DNA from: Edaphochlamys debaryana
Taxonomy: Eukaryota > Chlorophyta > Chlorophyceae > Chlamydomonadales
Direction of reading: 5' to 3'
DNA length: 64,000 nucleotides
Assembly (NCBI GenBank): GCA_016858145.1
Contig: JAEHOE010000013.1
Span: 682,001-746,000 of the forward strand
This document shows positions 11,747 through 21,377 of this stretch, piece after piece. Position 1 is the first letter of the stretch. The number at the start of each line of letters is the position of its first letter. Position numbers and translations under genes: made by a program. The notes beneath the pieces were generated by a model, which saw nothing but the letters and a program-made list of their open reading frames with translations, was not told the origin of the DNA and searched no databases.

Positions 11747-14395
11747 ATGTCGGCGGTAGTCTCGCGCGCTCTCGCGGTTCTTCATGCTCATAGCCGCGCG
11801 GCACAAAGCGGCGGTGGCGGGAACGGCGGGCTGCGCCATTCCCTGACGACGTCCTGTTGCGGGGGAGAAGCGAGCCCAGCCCTCTCGCGCCCAGGAAGCT
11901 TCACCAGCCTTGACATCGAGACGCTTGGCGGCGATGGCTGCCGAAAGTCTTGCGACGAGAGCAGCGAGGTCTACGCGCGGCACCAACTCATCGAGGCCAA
12001 CAGCAGGCCGGGATCGGCGCCGGACCTTATTCAATCACGAAGCCACCGGATGGCTCAGAGGTTCTGCAACCTGCTGCGCCATCCGCGACAAAAGTGAGTT
12101 TCGTTGGTTGCAACATTGCAGAGGGTCGCTGCTCTCCCCTGCCGTGTCCCAGCAGTGTTTATGGTAATGGCCAACATATCAAACGGTATGGAATCCGTTT
12201 CTATGGTACAGGTCGTCGCCGACACCACTTCGGAGCGTTTCCGCGCTCGACCCTTCGGGGCCCGGCGCGGGTGCGGAGGCCGACACCGGTGCTGCTGCCG
12301 CCTCCGAGCCTCCGAGCCCCCAGCCTCCGAGCCCCCAGCGCTCCGCCCCGTCATCCGCGTCCGGAAGCGACAGGCGTCGCGTCCGCTGGTGCGACTCGCT
12401 CGACCTTGACGATGAGCTCGGGACATGCGACAGCCTGAACTTCGTAGTCGACCCGAACAAGCGAAGCACCGGCGCCTTTGCGCGAGAGAGCCCCGACGTT
12501 GGCATCGCAGCGAAGCCGGCGAGCTCGTTTGAGCGAGCCTCCTTTGGTATCGGCGACTATTCCGAGCGGCTTGTGGTGCTTCGCCGCTCCGCCCTGCCTC
12601 CGCTGCTGGCCATACCCGCTGTGCCGGCTGGAATGGGGCCCAACTTCGGCGCCCTGACGTTGGCCCTTAGCCCCGGCCAAAGACACACGGGTCACCTCTC
12701 GCGCATCTCACGGGCAGCCGCGGCAGCCGCCATCTGCGCCGTACGGGGCTACAGCAGCGGCCTGCCCCGCATCGATCCCGTGCAGCAGCTGCTGGCCGCC
12801 GTACGGGAGTCGGTTGATGACGTCACCGGCGACCCAACCGCCGTGGCGGGCGCCGCCGCGTCGCTCATCTCCTCCTTCCCGGGCGGCGGTGCGCTGCCCG
12901 CCCCGGCCCTGCTGGCGGCGGCGGCGGGCGTGGGTGCGGTGTACGCGCACTCGGCGGCAAACGCGGTGGTGAGCGGCTGCAGGAACGCGCGCGGCAGCGT
13001 CGACGAGGGCTGCATCGTGGGCGGTGACGATGACAGCGACGAGGAGGAGGCCGAGGCGCAATCGGGCGCAGGCACCACGGGCGGCGGAGCACAGCCGTCT
13101 CAGGAGAGCTTTGCCGTCAAGGTGGGTTGTGCCTTGATGCTGCTGGGGCTTGCGTCAAGGAGGCGCGGCGGCCCGGGGCAGTAATGAGTGACGTGGCTTC
13201 CTGCCAACTCAGTGCCCGCCGTAAGCGCCGTTGCCTCACCCACATAGCCTGGCTGACCTCAGCCTCGCTGACCTCGCTTCCCCCCGTGCTGTGCTGTGCT
13301 GTGCTGTGCTGTGCTGTGCTGTGCTGTGCTGTGCTGTGCTGTGCTGTGCTGTGCTGTGCTGTGCTGTGCTGTGCTGTGCTGTGCTGTGCTGTGCTGTGCT
13401 GTGCTGTGCTGTGCTGTGCTGTGCTGTGCTGTGCTGTGCCGTGCTGTGCCCTCGGGTGCAGGTGGCGCACCTCATTGCGGACTGCGTGGTTGGACGCCGG
13501 TCGCCCAGCTCAGCACGCCACGCCCTGCGCCGCCGCATGCGCACCATGGCCGCAGGTGGGTGAACGGAAGGCGAAGCGGGTGGACGGGGTGGAGGGCTGG
13601 GTTGCGTGCCGGGTGCCGGGTCGGTGCGGTGGCCCAAAGGCCAGCGGTGAGGAATGTACTTAGACAGGTGCGCACCTACCGCTAGCGCCCTGCCTGTGGT
13701 CTCGTGTTCTACGAAACGCCATGACGCCCCGGCCCTGGCATGCCAGCTACCACCTTCGCAACAATACCTTCACGGCGACACCCCGCCTTCAACCTGCCGA
13801 ACCACCATTCTGTCGTTAGCCCCCTCCGGTCTGTACTCGTTCCATCCTCTCTCGATCCCGCTTCTACCGCCCACCCTCCTCCGCCCCCACAAACGCAGGC
13901 GCGTCCCTGGCCTGGACCGCTGTCAACGTGGGCTCGCTGTGCCTCGCGCTGGCCTCGGGCCCCGAGGCCGTGCTGGACGGCGACCTGCTGCACGGCGCAC
14001 ACGCACTGCTGGACGTGTGCGGCAACCTGCCCAACCTGGGGGAGGTGAGGGGCGGGGGCGGGGGTGCGTGGGTGCGTGGGAGGATGCACGTGGTAATGAG
14101 CGGCCGGCAGGCAGGGACTACAGGGACGGGCGGTTCAGTTCACGGGCAGGCTGCCGTCGTCTCTCCTCGGCATGGGCCATGCTGCTGCACTTGATAAGCC
14201 CTGCCTGACGCTCCCTGGCTTCCACGCCCGCAACCCGCCTTCGAGCTCCGGCCCCCGCCCTCTAATTCCGCTCCCCGCCCTTTCCCTCCTGTGCAGGTAA
14301 TGAGCGACCTGGTGCACCTCGGCACGGCCGTGGGTCTGACGGTGGACGCCGTGAGCGGCCGCCTGCCCACCGCCAGCAGCAGCGGCGTGCCCTGA
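11747..14395 (+). CDS. Unrecognised 531-residue Ala-rich protein
   Basis: Five exons join with consistent phase: 11747-12093, 12212-13121, 13462-13555, 13899-14044 and 14297-14395 (stop TGA). The N-terminal 115 residues are Ser/Gly-rich and may include a targeting peptide (MSAVVSRALAVLHAHSRA). A Pro/Ser linker follows, then a charged stretch with RVRWCDSLDLDDELG. The second half contains several Ala/Val/Leu-rich segments, such as LLAAAAGVGAVYAHSAA and AWTAVNVGSLCLALASG, that could be membrane-associated or buried helices, plus an acidic DDDSDEEE run near the end of exon 2. I do not recognise a family. Intron 2 carries a long GTGCT array. The start is the first ATG of the open frame in exon 1; a further 5' exon cannot be excluded. 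Confidence 0.65.
13286..13450 (+). repeat. (GTGCT)n array inside an intron, about 33 units
   Basis: A nearly perfect 5-bp tandem array fills half of intron 2 of the 11747-14395 gene and stops 11 bp before the acceptor at 13461. The last units vary (GTGCC). It is open in all three plus frames because the unit has no stop, which produces misleading Cys/Ala/Val/Leu open frames. Confidence 0.97.
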
Positions 14396-17300
14396 GGCTA
14401 CTGAGGCTTGCTGCGTGCTGTGCGTGCCCTGCTGGGGGCCGCCGCATGCATGCTGCGCATGACTGCCGTCTTGCCGAGTTGCCGTCGACGTCGAGGTGAA
14501 GACTCATTGTGTACCCCGCTGGCGGCAACAGCGTTTGTTGTGTGCATGCCACGGCGAGGGGCAGCACCAGAACACGGTAGTTGCTCCCGGGCTTGGTGCC
14601 CTCTGACATTTGCTACTTTATCTTGAAGTCCCTGCAACAAGAGATCATTCAGTTTCGGCGCATACAACACTCGCCATCTTTTGGGGCTGGCTGGCACAGT
14701 ACAGCCGCATGCAGCATGCAGCTTCCCAGGGTGCACTCCCTGGTTTTGGCCGACGTTTCGTTGTTAGGTGATGCACTAATGCAGGGTTAGTTTGATGCTT
14801 TCAGGGGGCAATTCATTACTGGCACGTTCAGCGTACATGCGCCGCTTGAGAAGAACAGCTGGGGGACCGAGGAAGGCGAAGAAACTATGGAGGGGTGCTG
14901 CCAGTGAAACGCACTGCACGGAATGGCTTGGGGCATTGTATGGCTGGGTTATGAATGCTACGGATCTGTCATGATCAACCGGAGGGAGCGACGCACTATA
15001 AAGAGAGCCGAGGACAGTGCACAGGCGTGTTGCGCTTGAGCTGATGAAGAGGTAAAGTTAGAAAGCAGATCGCCGCTTGACTGAATGGGGTGCATCACAA
15101 TTCCACAATGTCTGGAAGGGGTTTACAAGTCTGAAGTGTTTCTTCCGAACGCTAAATGGGACGTATTGGGCCCGGCGGAAGCCGAGTTTTCGGGGTGCCC
15201 CCCTTGCTCATTGCAGAGGGGGCTTTCCTCATGGAGCTTGCAGTGTTGGGTCAATGGGATTGCGCGCGGTTTTGTGCGGCGGAAGCGGAGTCATGAGTTG
15301 TGCGTGTCCCTAAGCGGCGGACTGCTACGACTCTAGGTAGGCTGTGGTAGATCCTGGTTTGGCAGGTGGCGTGCTTGCTGCGCTGCCGGGTCCGGAAAGC
15401 ACAGTGCGCGTGTTGGTTGTGCATGGGGCTGGTTATCTCTGGCATTGCCGTAACAGTATACTGGCCGGGCGCGGGAGCTGAGGAGGTGGGCCATGTGCCA
15501 GCATGCCTGTGGCGCCCGAAGCCCGTGTTGCGCTCAGCATTGTGTTCAAAGGCTAGCCAACGAGCAATGCGCGCACTTCTGCGCGAAAATGCACCTCTTC
15601 ATCAGAGCGCTTGCCGGTGGAGGCGCAGTACTCATGCGAGTCATGCCTCATAGCAGGGTATTGGGGGGCGCGCTTACATTTGAGGGGGAATGGAATGGGG
15701 CTACTGTGGATGGCGAGTGCTTGGATTTGCTGATAAATGTGCTGTGTGTTGTTTCAGCCGGGAGGGGTACTGGGGCATGATACCGGTAGGCGCCACACAA
15801 TGCGGTTGCAAGCTCCGCTTATGGGGCCGAGGTCGAAGAGGGAGGCTCAGCGCCGGGTACACGCGCGCTAGTAGGAGGCGAGGCCGGGGGAGCAAAGTGC
15901 ATTCCGTACGTGCTTACCGTATGGCCCTGAGGTCGGAAGCGGGTCGGAGAGGGAGGCTTAGTGCCGGGTGCACGCGCGCCAGAAGTAGGCGAGGCCGGCA
16001 TCAAGGTACTGGTCATTATTATGAGTAGCACGTACGGTTGGTGATGTGGCTGTTTCCCCGCCCGAGCTCGGGCCTCACGTGCCATCTTACTTTGGGCCTG
16101 CCCGCGCGAGCAATAGCGCGGTTGCCATGTTTCCGTGAGATCTCCCTTTGTTGTGCATAAGTAGCCACTGCCCGTGTCTGGGCTGGACAGAGACGGCACT
16201 GCTAGGTGGGCACTGCCAGTGGCGCAGTCACTACCATGGCGTCGTCAGCTATGACCTTGGGCTCCCCGGAGTCCCAGGCTGCAGTGTTTGGTACGCTGGT
16301 CCAGCCCTTGATTGATACCGGCATGTAGCGGTAGCTGGCATGCAGCTGTAAGCGTTGGTTCCTTGCTTGCGCCGTCATCCTATGTAAGGATGCATGTCGA
16401 CGTGCGCACTCGCGTCTGGAGCTCCACAGCAGTGTCACACCGCCAGGTCCGCCACCGCCGGCCGGTCTGAGAGCAGGGGACTAACGGCAGATCAGTGGCT
16501 ATCTGGATAACACAGCAGACCTCAGCAACCATACCGGTAAGATGGCAGCCCGCGCGCTCCAAGCCGTCGCACAGCAACCGTCTCCGACTCTCCGAGTCCT
16601 CTGCGCAACCTGCGGCTTTGCCAGATCAAGTGGGCGCGCTACCCCAGCACACCGTGCCGGACTAACGTTATGGGAACACACCAGTCAGCCGTCACCCCGT
16701 CAGCCGCTACTCCTACACCAGGCCCTGTTCCGCCTCCTCCGCGGGGTCAACGGCCCCCTTTCCCAGCGCCCGCCCCTCACGGCCCAGTTCATCAAAGCGC
16801 GCTTGCACGCATCCTACCTCCTACACCTAATACGCACCCAATGCTTCCGTGACACGCACCAACAGAAGCCCCCGTAAACTCTAAGCGACACGGTAAGCCA
16901 ATCCTCTGCCTGCCGGGCATGCCTGCGCTCCGACGCGCCGCCAGCCGCCCCTCCGCCGCCACATCCCCGCCAGCCTGCTCCATGGCCGCTCAGGCAGCAA
17001 CCCTCTTCTCTCAGCTGCTTCATTGCTATGCGGCAGGTGCGCTCCCGGCGGCGGGAATGCGCCTATGCAGCTATCTTCAGGGCCTTCAGACCGCTGCTCA
17101 GCCGCGCAGGTGCGGTCGCCCTGGCCCAGGTCCAGGCCCAGGCGGAATCGCAATGCCGCCCGACCAAGGCCCGCCGCCCGCGGCGCAGCCCCGTGCGAAT
17201 GCCCCTGCCCCAGGCGGTGCCCAGGGGCGCGGTGGGCCCGCCTGGGCCTTGCCCTGGGCCCCTGTACGGCAGGCCCAGAGGTACGGCACCCGTACGATGT

Positions 17301-17697
17301 GGGTCGCTCGTACTGCGGGTCCGCCCGAACGCCCTGGCTGCCAGCGGCCAGGACAGTGCGCGCACACCCCGGGTTGTGACCCTGGTGGTCCTCCACCGCT
17401 TGCCCCGCGCATTCGCATCTGCGCCCCGCTCCGGCGCGCTGGCCCGCGGAGCCCTCCCTCCGCTCGGCCCTCACTGGGCAGCCGCAGGGCACTCCTTGAG
17501 CCCACCCCACACTCGCCACAAAGCCCTCTGCCGCCAGCGCGCCCGCTTGGCAGCCAGAGCCCAGTGCGACGGGGCCTTGCGGCAGCCGCCCTGGGCGCCG
17601 CCCCCAAGGCCAGGGGCCAGGGCCAGAGGCGCCCCTGCGCTGGGGGCGGAGCCCCCCGAGGCCGCTGGGCCCCCGGGCACCTAGGCCCCCCGGGCGC
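14396..17697. other. Spacer between convergent genes
   Basis: It separates a plus-strand stop at 14395 from a minus-strand stop at 17698, so both ends probably hold 3' UTRs. The part from about 14500 to 16500 is visibly less GC-rich and has no splice-joined open frames. A TATA-like actataaagag at about 14995 has no convincing gene behind it. A 111-codon plus-strand frame (16542-16877) has no supporting motif. The 16900-17690 stretch is GC-rich and open in several frames without a clear choice. Confidence 0.4.
15819..15999. repeat. Imperfect direct repeat of about 75 bp
   Basis: The phrase gagggaggct, followed by gccgggt and acgcgcgc and ending aggcgaggccgg, occurs at 15819-15888 and again at 15919-15999 with substitutions and a small insertion. 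No coding content is visible. Confidence 0.75.
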
Positions 17698-20514
17698 CTA
17701 GGCGGGTGCGGGGGAGTCGTCGGCGCCGCCGCTGCGAGACGCTGAAGCGGCGACCTGGGACACCGACCTGAAGGGTGGGGGGGTGGGGGATGGGGGTGTT
17801 TGTTGCTGAGCGGGATCGCGCCGGCGCCAGGGGGGATGGAGGACAGGGATGGGTACGGTGGATGTAGGGTTGGCGGTCAGCAATCCTCAGAGGCCGAGGC
17901 CCCATGGCGCCTCCGGCCCTCATCAGTCCCCCTGAGGGCCCTCGCTGGCGCATGTGGGGCGAACCATGGGTCCGGCCGCACGGCGAGTGATCGCCCCTGT
18001 GTGCCCCACACCCTTTCGACGCTTACGCCCTCCAACCACCGCCCGCCCCACCCCGCCCCTGTCCTCTGCTCACTTGCGCATGTGGGCGAACCGTGGGTCC
18101 TTGTAGATGTACGTGTCCTCCAGGTCCTGAGAGGGGGGAGGGTTGGGGGACAGGGGGGTTAGGGGGGCTCAGGTAAGGGGATAGGGGTGGGGGGTAGGAT
18201 AGGGGAGGGGGAGGGTCCTTGTAGACGTACGTGTCCTCCCGGTCCTGAGAGGGGGGTTGGTGGGGTAGGTGGGGTCACGTAAGGGGATAGGGCTGGAGGG
18301 CAAGTGGAGAAGGCGGGCTGAGTTTCTGGTATTAAGAGCCGCATGGCACGCATCCCAGCCCGCTCGACATTCTCTCCACCTCCCTCGGCCTCGACCTCCC
18401 CTCCTCCCTCCAGCCCCACCTCCAGTCGGCGCACGGAGAAGGGGTTGATCCCCACCGCGTCCCTCCCGTTGGCCTTGAGGGACAGCACGTTGCTGGGGGA
18501 GGGGGAGGGGGGAAGGGGCAAAGGCGGCAGGCGTTATGCGGTTTTGGGGGGCAGCCCTTACATCTACATATCACCCACCGTCCTGCACTTGGCACCCGGC
18601 CCCTCTGCCCCTGTCCCTGGGCTCCTCTTGGCCCCACCCCCCGGGGTCACACGAGGCCAGGCCCCTGTCACGGAAGGCGGCCATGGCCGCGCCACGCGAA
18701 GGCCGTGCCAAGCGTCCCCTAAACACACGCCTTCCCGCCCCCCTCCACCCCCTTCAGGCTCACAAGGAGTGCAGGCCCTTGTCACGGAAGTTGCGGATCC
18801 AGCCTAGGTCGCTGCGTGGGGTGGGTGGGTGGGGAGCAGAGGACGGGAAAGAAAGTGTGAACGGAGAGCAGGGGTGACTCCGTGTCAGTCAGTACACACT
18901 CCTTCCCTCTCCCCCGTCCCCTTCCCCCCGCAGCCCCGCTCACTCGTTGACCAGGGACACCACCACGGCGATGGTGGGGATGGCCAGCAGCCCTCCCACG
19001 ATCAGGGCAAAGGGGTTGTTGCGGGTGGAGCTGCGGGATTGCAGGCGATGCGGGCAGGGGACAGGGTCAGCGAGAGACCACACGACCAGAGATGAAGGGG
19101 TGCGTCACGTCGGCGTGCCTCCCCCACCGTGCCAATACATACGTCTTTTCCCCCCCGCCCCCCGTCCCGCTCACCGCGCCATGGAGCGGTAGAAGTCCCA
19201 CTCGGCGACGTAACCCCCCGGGCGTGTCGAAACACACCCTTCTCCGCCGTTTTCCCCCCCGCCCCCCCTCCCGCTCACCGCGCCATGGAGCGGTAGAAGT
19301 CCCACTCGGCGACGTAACCCCCCGGGCGTGTCGAAACACACCCTTCTCCGCCGTTTTCCCCCCCGCCCCCCCTCCCGCTCACCGCGCCATGGAGCGGTAG
19401 AAGTCCCACTCCGTGGCGAAGCCCCCGAAGGGCCCCCCGCAGCGGACCGGCCCCCCCTCGCCGAAGTCCATGCCCATGCCGTGCGCCCGGTAGTAGGCAC
19501 GCGCGTACCTGCAGGGGGGGAAGGGGGGAGGGGGGTTAGGAGGGGGAGGGGGCAAGAGGAGGAGGGGCTAGGAGGGGGAGGTGGTCGGGGGGAAAGGGGT
19601 TCGGGGAGAAGGAGAAGGAGTTGGGCAGGTAGGGGCGGGGCGGGTGCATATGTGGAGCGGTGTGCTCGCGTCCGTTGTGGGTTGCGAGCAGACGAGCGCA
19701 GGAAGGAAGTGCAAGTGCGCAGTCCGGGCGTGAAGGAGGTTGGCTTGGCACCGTAAACACGTCTACTCGTTGCGGGGGGCGCGTGGTGTGCGTGCTCTTG
19801 TTGTCCCCGGGCGTTGCCGTCCTCACGGCCCCCGTCACCCCTCCCCGCGCCGCCCCGGTCTCACTTGGGGTTGGGAGCAGTCCCCGGCGGCGGTACGCTG
19901 TACCCCGCCTGCCCTGCACATCGGGTGGATGGGAAAGGCGGGGTTGCGAGGGGTGAGGCCGGTATGCAGTGTGATAAGGGCAGAGACACATGCAGGGGCC
20001 TAGCTCCTGACGCTATCACAACACTTGAGCCCCCGCAGTTGGGCAAAGGTGCCCCCCCCCCCACCGCTCCCTTCCCCCGGCCCGGCGCGCCTCGGAGGAT
20101 GGTGTCATACGCCCCCTTGATGTCCCGGAAACGGGCCTGACGGTGACAGAGAGCGGCAGCAGGAGTCAGGTCCACAGAAGGCAACGCGGGACGCGGCGCG
20201 CAGAGGTTCGAGGCAAGGCGCGGAAAACCCGCCGGGGGTGGAATGCAAGGGCAAAGGGGCCGGGGGGTTTCCGGCACACACCTCGGCAAGCACGCGCTGG
20301 TCTGCGGAGACCTTGTCAGGGTGATACAGCTTGCATAGCTTTACAAACGCCTCCTTGACCTGCGTTGCACGGCAGCCGCTGAGGACAGCCGGGGCATGCA
20401 CATCCATCAGCGCGTGCACGCCAGCATCGCGGTGCTCGCCTCGGCCTTGCTGGCGCTGGTGTTGATGCCTAGCGTCTTATAGGCATCCGAGTACTCGCTG
20501 ACAGTCGCGCTCAT
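17698..20514 (-). CDS. J-domain (DnaJ-like) protein with one transmembrane segment
   Basis: Ten exons in phase: 20440-20514, 20282-20359, 20091-20136, 19865-19913, 19383-19508, 18944-19030, 18764-18811, 18420-18492, 18074-18126 and 17698-17767, giving 234 residues. Residues 8-66 form a J domain (YSDAYKTLGI, then YHPDKVS with the essential His-Pro-Asp at 38-40, then FRDIKGAYDTI). J domains stimulate Hsp70 ATPase. A Gly/aromatic linker with EWDFYRSMAR leads to a hydrophobic span near 131-151 (FALIVGGLLAIPTIAVVV), so it probably recruits Hsp70 to a membrane; which membrane is unknown. There is no Gly/Phe or zinc-finger region, so it is not a type I DnaJ. Intron 1 begins with GC. Exon 3 may end at 20091 with another GC donor or at 20065 with GT; both keep phase (234 or 241 residues). 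Introns carry partial copies of exons 5 and 9. Confidence 0.8.
18096..18256 (-). repeat. Duplicated start of exon 9 with its splice acceptor
   Basis: A 43-bp segment at 18096-18138, holding the acceptor and first ten or so codons of exon 9 of the J-domain gene, recurs at 18214-18256 in the upstream intron with two substitutions. The copy keeps the CTCTCAG acceptor and an open frame (DREDTYVYKDP) but no nearby donor, so it looks like a non-functional decoy exon. Confidence 0.85.
19142..19411 (-). repeat. 104-bp tandem triplication of an exon end plus splice donor
   Basis: Three copies at exact 104-bp spacing share the sequence from the end of exon 5 of the J-domain gene, through its GTGAGC donor, into intron 5. 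Donors fall at 19382 (used), 19278 and 19174. The two intronic copies are nearly identical to each other and differ from the true exon beyond the codons for EWDFYRSMA. Because 104 is not a multiple of 3, use of a distal donor would change the reading frame. Confidence 0.9.
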
Positions 20515-21377
20515 CGTGCCCTCCGCGACGGCCGCCTGCTGGCCTAAATTACGTCGGCAGAGTTCAACTTGTGACTAACTGGTGTGTTCTCTTGGTCACG
20601 CGAACAGTGATGGCGCAGAAAGCGGGGGCGTCACCGGCAGCACGTTGGCCACCCGCGTTGAGGCAGTGGGAGTCGGTAGGCTGGAGCGTGCGAGTTCGTC
20701 GAAACAAGCAAGTCAATCCGGGGAGGTTGTCTATCGCGCTTTTAGGGCTCCGGGAAGGCCGTCAGCCGTCCGGTGTGCCACGAACCCGCCCGCGGCTGCG
20801 GAAGCCCCCGGGAACTGGAAGTCCCCTGCTCCTTCTTGCGCACCGTCAACGCCCCGAGCCCCCATAGACCTCACTCCTCCGCTCATAACGCCCTCCCAGG
20901 CCCTCTCGGCCCTGCAAACCACTGAGACGGTCGTCTCCTCCGGGCGTAGTGCCGCGGTGACTGGCGTCGCATTATGTTGGCCGACGCAAAACTGCCTGTG
21001 CCTGTGAACGGGGTTACCGCGGGAAGTTCATATCGGCTCGCGCCCCTGCAACCCACCAGCTACGCGGGGTTGAAGCGAGAGTGAGCGAGGGTCCGGAGTT
21101 TGAGGATGGAGGGACCTTCAATGATGAAGGGGCGAGCCTGGGGGTCGGCGGGGCTGCCGGGGAGGGCCGAGGGCCGGGCCGGGCCGCACACAGCGCTGTC
21201 CCAATGCTGACAGTCCGCGTGCGGTCTCACAAACCAATTGCTTTGCACTGATCATTAACACGCCGTCCAAACCAAACCAAGCAACTTGGTGTACCATCTG
21301 CCCGCAACTTCGGGCTCCTCAAATAACAGGCTTGCGACCACAACTCCTATGAGCCCCAACACACTGTAGCATTTACA
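20515..21377. promoter_or_regulatory. Shared divergent promoter region
   Basis: These 863 bp separate the start codons of the minus-strand J-domain gene (20514) and the plus-strand gene at 21378, so both 5' UTRs and promoters must lie here. I see no TATA box or defined operator. The role comes from position only. Confidence 0.5.

Noticed and set aside
13286..13450. Possible CRISPR or satellite array
   Set aside because: Units are 5 bp with no spacers: a simple microsatellite.
13236..13637. Long Cys/Ala/Val/Leu or Ser/Thr/Ala/Gln/His repeat open frames
   Set aside because: They are translations of the GTGCT array; the unit lacks stops in most frames. The array sits in an intron.
16542..16877. 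111-codon plus-strand frame with LFRLLRG resembling an LYR-type motif
   Set aside because: The match is short, codon use is unlike neighbouring genes, and no second conserved motif or splice partner is visible.
16919..17701. 260-codon Pro/Ala-rich plus frame ending at the stop of the J-domain gene
   Set aside because: All three plus frames and one minus frame are open here, which is typical of GC-rich 3' UTR sequence; nothing distinguishes a coding frame.
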